In this document: piece by piece, positions 17,469-26,627 of the stretch
How positions within the stretch are numbered: the first letter of the stretch is position 1
Layout: each line of letters begins with the position of its first letter
NCBI RefSeq assembly: GCF_004297265.1
Contig: NZ_SCUT01000003.1
Span: 186,001-250,000, forward strand
Source of the DNA: Reyranella sp.
Lineage (GTDB): Bacteria; Pseudomonadota; Alphaproteobacteria; Reyranellales; Reyranellaceae
Length of the DNA: 64,000 nucleotides
Direction: 5' to 3'
The notes under the pieces: model-generated
Databases searched by the model: none
Told to the model about the DNA's origin: nothing
What the model saw: the letters and a program-made list of their open reading frames with translations, nothing else
Position numbers and translations under genes: made by a program

Positions 17469-19056
17469 AGTCGCCGTCCTGAAGCAGGATGGGGAGCGCA
17501 TGGTGTCGACCGCGACGTCGCCCGTGCCCTCGCCAGCCCTGACGGCGACAGGCGTCGGCAAGCGCTTCGGATCGCTCCAGGCACTGGCCGATGTCGACCT
17601 CGCACTGCGGCCGGGAGAGATCCATTGCCTGCTGGGCGAGAACGGCGCGGGAAAGTCGACGCTCTGCAATCTGATCTTCGGTTTGCACACGCCGGACAGC
17701 GGCAGTCTCGCGCTTGGCGAGGCACCCTACCGGCCGCGCGGCCCGGCCGATGCGCTGGCCGCCGGCATCGCCATGGTGCACCAGCATTTCAGCCTGGTGC
17801 CGGAGCTCACGGTCCTGGAGAATCTCTGTCTGGGCGCGGGGTGGCGCCGGTTCGACCGCAGGCGCGAGCATACCCGGCTCGCGGCGACGGCCGAGCGGTT
17901 CGGAATCACCGTGCCCTTCGATGCACCGATCGCGACACTGTCGGTCGGCCAGCGGCAAAAGGTCGAGATCCTGAAATGCCTGGCACGCGACCCGCAGATC
18001 GTGGTGCTCGACGAGCCCACCGCCGTGCTGCCGCCCAGCGAGATCGATTCCCTGCTCGACCTGATCGAACGCATGGCCGCGACCGGCAAGGCGATCCTGC
18101 TGGTGACGCACAAGCTCGCGGAGATCGCACGCGTCGCCGACCGCATCACCGTGCTCCGGCGCGGCCGCGTGACGCTGCAGTCCAGCGGCCACCAAGTCAG
18201 CCGCCAGGCGCTGGCCACGGCAATCGTCGGCGAGCAGGTCGCCGACCTCGATGCGGCAGGAACGCCTTTCGGTCGCCGGATCGTGTTCGGCCAGAAGGGC
18301 ATGCCGGTGCCGGCAGCCGCGCTGATGCTGGACGGCGTGGAGATCGTCGACGGGCTTGGCACGAAGAAGGTCGAAAACCTCACCCTGCTGGTCGCCGCCG
18401 GCGAAATCGTCGGCGTCGCCGGGGTTGAGGGCAACGGCCAGACCGAACTCGGCCTTGCCCTGGCAGGCCTGCTGCCCCTCGCCGCCGGCCGCTATTTCAG
18501 CGGGGATATCGAACTCACCGGAGCGTCACCCGGCGCCGTCTCGGCGGCCGGCGTCGGCATCATCCCGGAAGACCGCCATGCGCTTGGTGGCATCCTCGGC
18601 ATGGCGATCGACGAAAACGTCTTTCTCGGTGCGCTCGATCCCTTCCGGCAGGGACCGTTCGTCGATCGCAAGGCGATGCGCCGCGCCACCCAGACCCTGA
18701 TCGAACGCTTCGACATCCGCTGCCAGGGGCCGGCCTCGCCGTTCGCGAGCCTGTCCGGTGGCAACCAGCAGAAGGTCGTGCTGGCGCGCGAGATCACGCT
18801 GAATACGCGCCGCCTGCTGGTGGCGGCCCAACCGACACGCGGCCTGGACATCGGTGCCACGCGCGCCACCTACAGCCATATCCAATCGGTCACGCGCGAC
18901 GGTGCGGGCGTGCTGCTGATATCCAGCGAACTAGACGATCTCCTGTCGATCTGCGACCGCATCGTGGTGATGTATCGCGGTCGCATCATCGGCGAGCAGG
19001 CCGCCGGGACCTATGACCGGCAGGCTCTCGGCGCCCTCATGTCGGGCCATGCATGA
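17461..19056 (+). CDS. ABC transporter ATP-binding protein, double ATPase (NupA/BmpA-operon type)
   Basis: 531 residues with two fused ABC domains, as in sugar and nucleoside importers. The first has Walker A GENGAGKSTLCN, a signature-like region LSVGQRQKVEILK, and Walker B VVLDEPTAVLPP. The second has a relaxed Walker A GVEGNGQTELG, signature LSGGNQQKVVLARE, and LVAAQPTRGLDIGA. The degenerate second Walker A is normal for this class. The start overlaps the receptor stop by eight bases and its own stop overlaps the permease start, so the four genes are tightly coupled. It powers uptake across the inner membrane. Confidence 0.95.
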   Translation: MAEVAVLKQDGERMVSTATSPVPSPALTATGVGKRFGSLQALADVDLALRPGEIHCLLGENGAGKSTLCNLIFGLHTPDSGSLALGEAPYRPRGPADALAAGIAMVHQHFSLVPELTVLENLCLGAGWRRFDRRREHTRLAATAERFGITVPFDAPIATLSVGQRQKVEILKCLARDPQIVVLDEPTAVLPPSEIDSLLDLIERMAATGKAILLVTHKLAEIARVADRITVLRRGRVTLQSSGHQVSRQALATAIVGEQVADLDAAGTPFGRRIVFGQKGMPVPAAALMLDGVEIVDGLGTKKVENLTLLVAAGEIVGVAGVEGNGQTELGLALAGLLPLAAGRYFSGDIELTGASPGAVSAAGVGIIPEDRHALGGILGMAIDENVFLGALDPFRQGPFVDRKAMRRATQTLIERFDIRCQGPASPFASLSGGNQQKVVLAREITLNTRRLLVAAQPTRGLDIGATRATYSHIQSVTRDGAGVLLISSELDDLLSICDRIVVMYRGRIIGEQAAGTYDRQALGALMSGHA

Positions 19057-20108
19057 CGACCATGGGCGATATCCTGCATCGCTTCGCAGCATCTTCCGCG
19101 GGCGCCGTCGTCCTGGCGCTGACGGCCGGTCTGCTCCTGATGTCGGCGCTCGCACCGTCGCTGCCCGCCGCGCTGTCCGCCTTCGCGCAAGGGGCGGTCG
19201 GAACACCCTACGCGATCGGCGCATCCGTCAATCGCGCCGCGGTTCTCGCGCTGGTCGGGCTGGGCTTCATTCTGGCGTTCCGCGCTAATCTCACCAACAT
19301 CGGCGGCGAAGGCCAGATGGCGATGGGCGGCCTGATCGCCACCGCCGTTGCGCTCAGGACCGATGCCGGCACGCTGCCGCTTGGACTGGGCATCGTGTTG
19401 CCAGCGCTGGCCGGGGGACTGGCGGGCGGACTGTGGGCGGCACTTGCCGGATGGCTGAAGGTGAAGCGCGGCACCAACGAAGTGATCAGCACTCTGCTGT
19501 TGAGCTTCGTCGCATGGTGGCTGGTCTACTGGTCGGTGCACAGCGACGCGTTGCTCCGGCAGCCGCGCACCAGCTCCACGTCCCTGCCGGAATCAGAGGA
19601 CATTCCTTCCTCCGCAATCCTCGGCATGCTGTCCGCCCCCATGCATCAGGGCGTGCTGGCCGTGCTAGCGCTCGCCGTCGTCGTCTACATCGTGATGGCG
19701 CACACGGTCTGGGGCATGCGGCTGCAGGCGATCGGCCTCAACGCCGCGGCCGCCCGCAGGTCCGGCCTCTCGATCGGCGGCCTGACGATCGGCGTGATGC
19801 TGGCAAGCGGCGCCCTGGGTGGCCTCGCCGGCGCCTTCATGATTCAGGGCGAGCAGTACAACCTTAAGGCCGGCTTCACCTCGGGCTACGGCTTCGACGG
19901 GCTCGTGGTCGGCCTGTTGGCGCGCGGTTCGGCCCCGGCGGTTCTCCTCTTCGCCCTGCTGTTCGGCTTCCTGCGCTCCGGCGGCATCGGCATGGAAATC
20001 GCGGCGGGAGTTCCCTCCGCCGTCGTGCTCACCATGCAGGGACTGGTGATCTTGGCCGTCGCGGCGGCAGAATTCCTGCGCCTGCGGCAGGCAAGGCGGC
20101 CGGCATGA
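19053..20108 (+). CDS. ABC transporter permease (BMP/nucleoside importer type)
   Basis: 351 residues, mostly hydrophobic, with about eight to ten transmembrane helices. The stretch NLTNIGGEGQMAMGGLIATA and the cytoplasmic coupling region GLNAAAARRSGLSIGG are typical of BPD_transp_2 permeases that work with BMP receptors. ATGA overlaps at both ends tie it to the ATPase and to the second permease. It would form half of the heterodimeric membrane channel. Confidence 0.93.
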   Translation: MTTMGDILHRFAASSAGAVVLALTAGLLLMSALAPSLPAALSAFAQGAVGTPYAIGASVNRAAVLALVGLGFILAFRANLTNIGGEGQMAMGGLIATAVALRTDAGTLPLGLGIVLPALAGGLAGGLWAALAGWLKVKRGTNEVISTLLLSFVAWWLVYWSVHSDALLRQPRTSSTSLPESEDIPSSAILGMLSAPMHQGVLAVLALAVVVYIVMAHTVWGMRLQAIGLNAAAARRSGLSIGGLTIGVMLASGALGGLAGAFMIQGEQYNLKAGFTSGYGFDGLVVGLLARGSAPAVLLFALLFGFLRSGGIGMEIAAGVPSAVVLTMQGLVILAVAAAEFLRLRQARRPA

Positions 20109-21025
20109 ACGACGCTCTCCTGATCGTACTGGCCGCATCGGCGATCCGCCTCGCCGCCCCCTTGATGCTGGCGGCACTGGGCGAACTCGTGAGCGAGAAG
20201 GCCGGCCTGCTCAATCTCAGTCTCGAAGGCATGATGCTGGCTGGCGCCTTCGGTGGCGCTCTGGGCTGCTATCTCACCGGATCGCCCGTCCTCGGGCTCG
20301 TGACGGCTCTCCTCTTCTCCGCCGCGGTGGCCGCTCTCCAGGGTGTGTTCAGCATTTTGCTGCGCGCCAACCAGATCGTCTCCGGCATCGGGCTGAACAT
20401 CGCGGTCCTGGGGCTCACAACGATCGCCTCGCGCACGATCTTCGGTCGCAACGCAGGTTTCACGATTCCTGGCTTCGGCAAGGTGGTGATACCAGGCCTC
20501 GCCGACCTGCCGGTCATGGGACCTGCGCTCTTCATGCAATCCGGATTCGTCTATGCAGCCCCTGTCGTGGCGCTGCTGATCGCCACCCTGCTTTATCGCA
20601 CGACCGCGGGCCTGGCATTGCGTGCAGCGGGCAACGAACCCCGTGCCGTCGACAAGAGTGGCGCCTCGGTGATCGGCGTCCGATGGCTCGCCGTGATGGT
20701 TACCGGCCTGGCCGCGGGCCTCGGCGGCGCCGTCTATTCGCTGGCGGACATCCACACCTTCACCGAGAACATGACCTCGGGTGCCGGCTATCTCGCCCTC
20801 GCGGCGGTGATCTTCGGGCGCTGGAGAGTCGGCGGCACGGTCGTCGCCTGCCTGGTGTTCGGGGTCGCCTCGTCGCTGCAGTTCCAGCTGCCGGCGCTCG
20901 GCGTCGACTTCCTGCCTGCGGCGCTGCTGATCATGCTGCCCTACCTTCTGGCGCTGCTCGCGGTGTCCGGCCTCGTCGGCCCGCAATCGCCGCCCCGAGC
21001 CCTCACCGTGCCGTTCGACCGGTAG
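20105..21025 (+). CDS. ABC transporter permease, second subunit
   Basis: 306 residues, strongly hydrophobic. It begins with the segment RLAAPLMLAALGELVSEKAG followed by LLNLSLEGMMLAGAFGG, the hallmark of the shorter permease in BMP-type importers. The coupling loop RAAGNEPRAVDKSGASV is visible near the middle. This is the last gene of the operon; its stop is only 16 bp from the stop of pcm on the other strand, so the two transcription units run head-on with almost no intergenic space. Confidence 0.93.
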   Translation: MNDALLIVLAASAIRLAAPLMLAALGELVSEKAGLLNLSLEGMMLAGAFGGALGCYLTGSPVLGLVTALLFSAAVAALQGVFSILLRANQIVSGIGLNIAVLGLTTIASRTIFGRNAGFTIPGFGKVVIPGLADLPVMGPALFMQSGFVYAAPVVALLIATLLYRTTAGLALRAAGNEPRAVDKSGASVIGVRWLAVMVTGLAAGLGGAVYSLADIHTFTENMTSGAGYLALAAVIFGRWRVGGTVVACLVFGVASSLQFQLPALGVDFLPAALLIMLPYLLALLAVSGLVGPQSPPRALTVPFDR

Positions 21026-21041
21026 GCAGACAGGACCGCTT

Positions 21042-21689
21042 TCAGCCCTGCCCCAGGACCGGCAACGGACCCGCGACCAGCGGCACGAAGCGCACCGGCA
21101 TCAGCGTGTCACGCTGCAGGCCGCTTTCGCTCTTCACGATGCGCTCGACGACCTGGGAGGTGGGGTCGCGGCCCACGGGAACGATCAGGATACCGCCGAC
21201 GGCGAGCTGGTCGATCAGCGCCTGCGGACGTTCCTCGGCGGCGGCGGTGACGATGATGCGGTCGAACGGCGCCTGGCCCGGCCAGCCCTTGCTGCCGTCG
21301 TTGATGTCGACCACGACGTTGTAGATTCCGAGATCCAGCAGCAGCCGCTCGGCGGCCTTGGAGAGCGGCTTGAAGCGCTCGACCGAGTAGACGCGGCGCG
21401 CGAGCTTGGCCAGCACGGCCGCCTGGTAGCCCGAACCGGTACCGATCTCGAGCACCTTCATGCGCGGGCCGACCCGCAGCGCCTCGGTCATGGCGGCGAC
21501 CACCAGCGGCTGGCTGATCGTCTGGCCGAAGGCGATGGGCAGCGCCGTGTTCTCCCAGGCCCGCTCGGCGAAGGTCTGCGTCACGAAGCGCTCGCGGTCG
21601 ACCGAGGCGATCGCCGCCAGCACGTTCTCGTCCGTGATGCCCGAGTTGCGCAGCTCGGCGATCAGGCGCTGCATGGCGGGAACGTTCAC
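21042..21689 (-). CDS. pcm: Protein-L-isoaspartate O-methyltransferase
   Basis: 215 residues, typical length. It repairs isoaspartyl damage in proteins by S-adenosylmethionine-dependent methylation. The SAM-binding motif EIGTGSGYQAAVLAKL and the substrate region ALPIAFGQTISQP are clear, as is the later DRIIVTAAAEERP. It lies 11 bp downstream of surE and probably shares its transcript, a widespread pairing. Normally nlpD follows; here the opposite-strand importer gene follows instead. Confidence 0.95.
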   Translation of the reverse strand: MNVPAMQRLIAELRNSGITDENVLAAIASVDRERFVTQTFAERAWENTALPIAFGQTISQPLVVAAMTEALRVGPRMKVLEIGTGSGYQAAVLAKLARRVYSVERFKPLSKAAERLLLDLGIYNVVVDINDGSKGWPGQAPFDRIIVTAAAEERPQALIDQLAVGGILIVPVGRDPTSQVVERIVKSESGLQRDTLMPVRFVPLVAGPLPVLGQG

Positions 21690-21700
21690 GGGGCCGTCCT

Positions 21701-22498
21701 CTAGTCGAGGTCGACGGGCTGCGCCTCGAACTCAGCGACGAGCTTGCGGCGCATGCTCTCGTGGGTCAGGTCGAGGTGCAGCGGGGTCACCGAGATGTGG
21801 CCCGACCGCACGGCGGCGATGTCGCTCGCCTCGTCGATCTCGCTCTCCTGCGGAGCGTAGCCGATCCAGTAATAGGTGCCGCCGCGCGGATCCTTGCGCT
21901 CGACGATATGGCCGCCGAAGCCGCGCGTGCCGGTATGGGTCACCCGCACGCCGCGGACCGAGCCCGCGACGACATCGGGAAAATTGATATTGACCAGCAC
22001 GTTGCGCGGCCAGTCGAGTGCCAGCACGCGGCGTGCCACGGCGGCGCCGTGGGCTGTCGCGGTGCCCCATTTCACCGGATGGTCGTACATGTGGGCCTGG
22101 CTGAAGGCGATCGACGGGATACCCAGCAGGCAGCCTTCCATGGCCGCCGCGATGGTGCCGGAATAGGTCACGTCGTCGGCGATGTTGGTGCCGCGATTGA
22201 CGCCCGACAGGACGAGGTCGGGCTTGCGGTCCTTCATCAGGTGCTTGACGGCGAACAGCACGCAGTCGGTCGGCGTGCCGTCGACCGCAACCTTGCCCTC
22301 GCTCACCTCGCGCGCGCGGATCGGCCGCGACAGCGAAAGGGAATGGCCGGCGCCGCTCTGGTTGACCTCGGGCGCCACGATCCAGACGTCGCTCGAAAGC
22401 TGCGTCGCGATCTCGACCAGCGCCTCGAGGCCCGGCGCATGGATTCCGTCGTCGTTGGTGACGAGGATGCGCGCCCTGGAGAGGTTGGCGACCTTCAT
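21701..22498 (-). CDS. surE: 5'/3'-nucleotidase SurE
   Basis: 265 residues. A metal-dependent phosphatase of nucleoside monophosphates, linked to stationary-phase survival. The signature [13 protein letters not shown] is followed by [15 protein letters not shown] and [20 protein letters not shown], all standard SurE blocks. About nine residues precede the usual family start. It overlaps the serS stop by four bases and is followed closely by pcm. Confidence 0.96.
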   Translation of the reverse strand: MKVANLSRARILVTNDDGIHAPGLEALVEIATQLSSDVWIVAPEVNQSGAGHSLSLSRPIRAREVSEGKVAVDGTPTDCVLFAVKHLMKDRKPDLVLSGVNRGTNIADDVTYSGTIAAAMEGCLLGIPSIAFSQAHMYDHPVKWGTATAHGAAVARRVLALDWPRNVLVNINFPDVVAGSVRGVRVTHTGTRGFGGHIVERKDPRGGTYYWIGYAPQESEIDEASDIAAVRSGHISVTPLHLDLTHESMRRKLVAEFEAQPVDLD

Positions 22499-23778
22499 TT
22501 CCGGGCGGGCGCAGGAACGAGTTCGAGCCCGCCCATGTAGGGACGCAACGCGTCAGGCACCGTCACCGAGCCGTCCTCGTTCTGGTAGTTCTCCAGCACC
22601 GCGACCAGGGTGCGGCCGACGGCGAGAGCCGATCCGTTCAGCGTGCACAGGAAGCGCGTGCCCTTCCCTTCCTTCGGCCGATAGCGCGCGTTCATGCGCC
22701 GGGCCTGGAAGTCGCCCATGTTCGAGCAGCTTGAAATCTCGCGATAGGCATCCTGGCCGGGCAGCCAGACCTCGATGTCGTAGGTCTTGCGCGACCCGAA
22801 GCCCATGTCGCCACCACACAGCACCACGGTGCGATAGGCGAGGCCGAGGCGCTTCAGCACCTGCTCCGCGCACTCCGTCATGCGCTCGTGCTCGGCGGCC
22901 GACTGCTCGGGCGTGGTGATGCTCACCAGCTCGACCTTGGGGAACTGGTGCTGGCGGATGATGCCGCGCGTGTCCTTGCCGGCCGATCCCGCCTCGGAAC
23001 GGAAGCAGGGCGTGAAGGCGGTGAAGCGCAGCGGCAGCTCCTTCTCCTCCAGCACCATGTCGTTCACCAGGTTGGTGAGCGAGACCTCGGCGGTGGGGAT
23101 CAGCCAGAAGCCGTTGTCGGTGTGGAACATATCCTCGGCGAACTTCGGAAGCTGGCCGACGCCATAGACGGCAGTGTCCTTCACCAGCAACGGCGGATTG
23201 ACCTCTGTGTAGCCGCCCTCGACCGTATGCAGGTCGAGCATGAACTGCGCCAGCGCCCGTTCCAGCCGCGCCAGATGCGACTTCAGGAATACGAAGCGTG
23301 AGCCGGAGATCTTCACGGCGGCGGCAAAATCCATGTTGCCGGTCGCCTCGCCCAGCGCCACGTGATCCTTCGGCGGGAAGCTGAAATTGCGCTGGTTGCC
23401 GACGCGGCGAATCTCGACATTGCCGGTCTCGTCGGCCCCCTCGGGCACGTCCTCGAACGGCAGGTTGGGCACGACCTCAAGCCGGATCCGCAGCTCCTCG
23501 TCGAGACGGCTGGCCTCGTTCTCGCCTTCCTTCAGGCTCTGTTCGAGGGAGGCGACCTCGGCCATCAGCGCGTCGGCGTTCTCGCCCTTGCGCTTGGCCA
23601 TGCCGATCTGCTGGCTGAGCGCCTTGCGCTTCGCCTGGATGGCCTCGCTGTCCGAGATCGCGGCGCGGCGCCGCCTGTCGATCTCCAGGATCTCGGCCGA
23701 AAGCGGCGCCAGACCGCGCTTCTTCAGGCCGGCGTCGAACGCCTCGGGGTTCTCTCGGATGAAACGTATGTCGTGCAT
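22495..23778 (-). CDS. serS: Seryl-tRNA synthetase
   Basis: 427 residues, the normal length. Charges tRNA-Ser with serine in the cytoplasm. The N-terminal antiparallel coiled coil (about 25-105) that grips the tRNA long arm is evident from heptad-rich sequence. The class II catalytic core shows motif 2, [15 protein letters not shown], and motif 3, [18 protein letters not shown]. Start coupling with tatC upstream (2 bp gap) and surE downstream (4 bp overlap) places it inside the long housekeeping operon. Confidence 0.98.
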   Translation of the reverse strand: MHDIRFIRENPEAFDAGLKKRGLAPLSAEILEIDRRRRAAISDSEAIQAKRKALSQQIGMAKRKGENADALMAEVASLEQSLKEGENEASRLDEELRIRLEVVPNLPFEDVPEGADETGNVEIRRVGNQRNFSFPPKDHVALGEATGNMDFAAAVKISGSRFVFLKSHLARLERALAQFMLDLHTVEGGYTEVNPPLLVKDTAVYGVGQLPKFAEDMFHTDNGFWLIPTAEVSLTNLVNDMVLEEKELPLRFTAFTPCFRSEAGSAGKDTRGIIRQHQFPKVELVSITTPEQSAAEHERMTECAEQVLKRLGLAYRTVVLCGGDMGFGSRKTYDIEVWLPGQDAYREISSCSNMGDFQARRMNARYRPKEGKGTRFLCTLNGSALAVGRTLVAVLENYQNEDGSVTVPDALRPYMGGLELVPAPARK

Positions 23779-23780
23779 GG

Positions 23781-24596
23781 CTAGCTGCCGGACGCCTCGC
23801 CGCTCTTGCCGGCTTCCTCGGCCTTCTTTTCGGCCTCCTCGGCCGCCTTGTCCTCGCGCGCGCGCTTCCGCTCGATCACGCCGCCGATCAGGATGCTGAT
23901 CTCGTAGAAGGCCATCAGCGGCACCGCCAGCGCGATCTGGCTGACCACGTCGGGCGGCGCCAGCACGGCGGCGATGACGAAGGCCACCACGATGGCATAG
24001 CGGCGCTTGGACTTCAGCCCCTCGGTGGTGGCGATACCGACCTGGATCAGCAGGGTCAGCAGGACCGGGACCTCGAAGGCGAAACCGAAGGCGAAGACGA
24101 GCTGCAGGATGCGTTCGAGATAGTCCGACGATCTCAGCGTCTTCTCGATGTCGGGCGGCGCGTACTGCGTCAGCATGAAATTGATCACGTACGGCAGCAC
24201 GATGTAATACATCAGCGCGCAGCCGGCATAGAACATGAACGGCGTGGCCACCAGGAACGGCACGAAGGCGCGCTTCTCGTGGCGATAGAGGCCCGGCGCG
24301 ACGAACAGCCAGATCTGCACCGCGATCAGCGGGAAGCCCACGATCAGCGCCACGAAGGCCGACAGCTTCACCGTGACGAAGAAGAACTCGAAGATGTCGA
24401 GGACGATGACCTTGTAGCCGTCGGCCAGCGCCGGCTGGATCAGGAACGAGAAGATCGGCTTGGCGAAGTAGAAAGTGACGAAGAAGACGGCAAAGAAGCA
24501 GATCAGCGCATAGATCAGGCGCTTGCGCAGCTCGATCAGGTGATCGAGCAGCGGCATCGGCTTGTCGTCTTCAGGTCCGTCGTATGCCTGGGTCAC
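23781..24596 (-). CDS. tatC: Twin-arginine translocase subunit TatC
   Basis: 271 residues with six predicted transmembrane helices. TatC is the receptor for twin-arginine signal peptides in the inner membrane. The family N terminus [17 protein letters not shown] contains the conserved signal-peptide-recognition segment. The start codon is GTG at 24596. A charged Lys/Glu/Ala tail (about residues 245-271) follows the last helix. It is the third gene of tatABC, with about 70 bp separating it from tatB. Confidence 0.97.
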   Translation of the reverse strand: MTQAYDGPEDDKPMPLLDHLIELRKRLIYALICFFAVFFVTFYFAKPIFSFLIQPALADGYKVIVLDIFEFFFVTVKLSAFVALIVGFPLIAVQIWLFVAPGLYRHEKRAFVPFLVATPFMFYAGCALMYYIVLPYVINFMLTQYAPPDIEKTLRSSDYLERILQLVFAFGFAFEVPVLLTLLIQVGIATTEGLKSKRRYAIVVAFVIAAVLAPPDVVSQIALAVPLMAFYEISILIGGVIERKRAREDKAAEEAEKKAEEAGKSGEASGS

Positions 24597-24666
24597 GGAT
24601 CACGTCGCAGCATGGGAGCCGCGTTATGCCGCCCTTTGGCGCGCAATTCAAAGCGCAAGTTGGCGC

Positions 24667-25164
24667 TCAGCCGGCCGCAACGGCCTTGGCCGGCTTCTCT
24701 TCGACTGCAGGCACGGCCTCGGGTACGGCAGCCGGCTCCGCGGGAGCGGTCGCAGCCAGGACCGGCGTGGCCAAATCCGGCGCCGGTTCGGCGGCGATCT
24801 GGGGGGCCGATTCCGGCTCGACCAGGGGATTGTCGGCCAGAGGATTGTCGAATTGGGTCTTGGCCTCGGCCATGGCCTTCTCGCCCTCGGCCATGCCTTC
24901 CTGGATCGCGCTCTTGATCTCGCGCGTTGGGTCGAGCGCCTGCAGGTCGAGGCCGGGCGTGTTAGTGAGCTGCTTCTTCACGTCGTCGAGGTCGGCCTGG
25001 CGCACCATCTCGTCGACATGGCCGCGGAATTCCGCGGCCATGCCACGCATCTGGGCCATCCACTTGCCCCAGCTGCGCAGCATGCCGGGCAGTTCCTTGG
25101 GGCCGATGACGACGAGCGCCACGACCGCAATGACCAGTAGCTCAGGACTATCGATGCCGAACAT
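24667..25164 (-). CDS. tatB: Sec-independent translocase subunit TatB
   Basis: 165 residues. One N-terminal transmembrane helix (MFGIDSPELLVIAVVALVVIG) is followed by the PKELPG hinge and an amphipathic helix (LRSWGKWMAQMRGMAAEFRG), the standard TatB layout. The rest is a Pro/Ala/Glu-rich tail of low complexity. It acts with TatC as the substrate receptor. It is 27 bp from tatA. Confidence 0.95.
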   Translation of the reverse strand: MFGIDSPELLVIAVVALVVIGPKELPGMLRSWGKWMAQMRGMAAEFRGHVDEMVRQADLDDVKKQLTNTPGLDLQALDPTREIKSAIQEGMAEGEKAMAEAKTQFDNPLADNPLVEPESAPQIAAEPAPDLATPVLAATAPAEPAAVPEAVPAVEEKPAKAVAAG

Positions 25165-25191
25165 GGCCGGTCAGGCCCTCACGTCGCCGCT

Positions 25192-25464
25192 CTAGACCTT
25201 GGCGGCGCTATCCTGGTGGTGGACCGTTCCGCCCGGCGGGGTGGTCGTCGCCTGGGCCGAGATCGGCTTGGCGCTGTCGCCCGGCTGTGCACCCGGCTGA
25301 GCCTGCGGCGGTGTCTCTTCCTGGCTGCCCCCGACGCCCTTCTTGAAGGCCGAGAGGCCCTTGCCGAAGTCGCCCATGAGCTGCGAGACCTTGCCGCGAC
25401 CGCCGAACAGCAGCAGCACGACGGCCAGCACGATCAGCCAGTGCCAAATGCTGAAGCTTCCCAT
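25192..25464 (-). CDS. tatA: Twin-arginine translocase subunit TatA
   Basis: 90 residues. The single transmembrane helix [20 protein letters not shown], the FGGRGKV hinge, and the amphipathic [18 protein letters not shown] are diagnostic for TatA, the pore-forming subunit. The tail is Gln/Pro-rich. The first gene of tatABC; 110 bp separate it from scpB, enough for a promoter of its own. Confidence 0.96.
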   Translation of the reverse strand: MGSFSIWHWLIVLAVVLLLFGGRGKVSQLMGDFGKGLSAFKKGVGGSQEETPPQAQPGAQPGDSAKPISAQATTTPPGGTVHHQDSAAKV

Positions 25465-25574
25465 TTCACAATGCTCCCAAGATCGATTGCAATCGGCGTG
25501 TCGAATTACGTGTGCCGATTATGGCACCCGTTCCGAAGCCCCGGCAACCTGCCGAATAAGGTGGTTCTGGGGCG

Positions 25575-26627
25575 TCAACGCCCGGCTTCCGCGGGGCCTT
25601 CCTCGACGGCGAGGGGCTCGTCGGCCTCGTCCTCCGTCGGTTCGAGCGGCAGATCGGGCTCGTCAGGCCTGAATATGGGGGGCTGCGAGCGGGCATCCAA
25701 GAGCCCGGCGGCCTTCAATTCCTCATGGCCGGGCAGATCGTCGAGGCTCGGCAGGCCGAAATGTTCGAGGAAGAAATCCGTCGTGCCCCAGGTCACCGGC
25801 TTGCCGGGCGCCCGGCGGCGGCCCATCGGCTTGATCCAGTTCTGCTCGAACAGCAGGTCGAGGGTGCCCTTGCTCAAACCCACGCCACGGACCTGCTCGA
25901 TTTCGGCGCGCGTCACCGGCTGATGATAGGCGATGATGGCCAGCGTCTCGACCGAGGCCCGCGACAGTTTGCGCGTCACTGGCTTCTCGATCTTGAGCTT
26001 CTCGGAGAGGTCGGGCGCCGTACGGAAGGCATAGCCGCCCGCCACCTGCACGAGGTTCACGCCCCGGCCGGCATAGAGTTCCGCCAGATCGGCCAGCAGG
26101 CGCTTCACGTCGGCATCGTCGGGCAGGCGGTCGACCAGCTCCTTCTCGTCCAGCGCCTGGGCGCCGGCGAAGATCAGCGCCTCGAGCAGGCGCAGATGCT
26201 GGGCATGATCCGGCGAACCGACGTTGGTGACGTTTTCGCCGGTCGCCTGCGCGACGGCGGCCGACGCAGCAATGGCCGAGACCACGACGGCCTCGGCGGC
26301 GACAGTCTCTATGACGGCATCGGCAGACGTTTCGACCGGCTCCGACGCTTCTTCCACGGCGTCGGCCTTCGCTGGCGTGTCGTCGCCGCCGACCTCGTCT
26401 GCATCATCGTCGTCGTCATCGTCGTCCGAATCATCATCGTACCCGGACTCGTCGTCGTCCGACTCCTCGTCGTCATCGTCCTTTTCTTCTTCGGCCTTCT
26501 CCTGTCCGGCTTTCTCCTCGGCGGCCTCCTCCTTGTCGGCGGCCTGGTCACGGACGGGCTCGAGCGTGTCGGGCTCCTCGACGGCGGAGTTGGGGTTTTC
26601 GATGTCTGACATGGCGGGAACCGTCAC
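25575..26627 (-). CDS. scpB: Segregation and condensation protein B with long acidic N-terminal extension
   Basis: 350 residues, versus about 180-250 for most ScpB proteins. The winged-helix pair that binds ScpA and SMC lies at about 135-310 (LRLLEALIFAGAQALDEKEL, AIIAYHQPVTRAEIEQVRG, PGKPVTWGTTDFFLEHFGL). The first 80-odd residues are almost all Asp, Glu, Lys and Ser, with runs of Asp, then a Val/Ala-rich stretch. The GTG start at 26627 overlaps the scpA stop (GTGA); an ATG at 26612 is an alternative. It works with ScpA and SMC in chromosome condensation. Confidence 0.92.
   Translation of the reverse strand: MTVPAMSDIENPNSAVEEPDTLEPVRDQAADKEEAAEEKAGQEKAEEEKDDDDEESDDDESGYDDDSDDDDDDDDADEVGGDDTPAKADAVEEASEPVETSADAVIETVAAEAVVVSAIAASAAVAQATGENVTNVGSPDHAQHLRLLEALIFAGAQALDEKELVDRLPDDADVKRLLADLAELYAGRGVNLVQVAGGYAFRTAPDLSEKLKIEKPVTRKLSRASVETLAIIAYHQPVTRAEIEQVRGVGLSKGTLDLLFEQNWIKPMGRRRAPGKPVTWGTTDFFLEHFGLPSLDDLPGHEELKAAGLLDARSQPPIFRPDEPDLPLEPTEDEADEPLAVEEGPAEAGR

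Noticed and set aside
26390..26560. Triplet-like repeat of tcatcgtcgtc type as a separate repeat feature
   Set aside because: It is explained by the Asp/Glu/Ser-coding acidic region of scpB.
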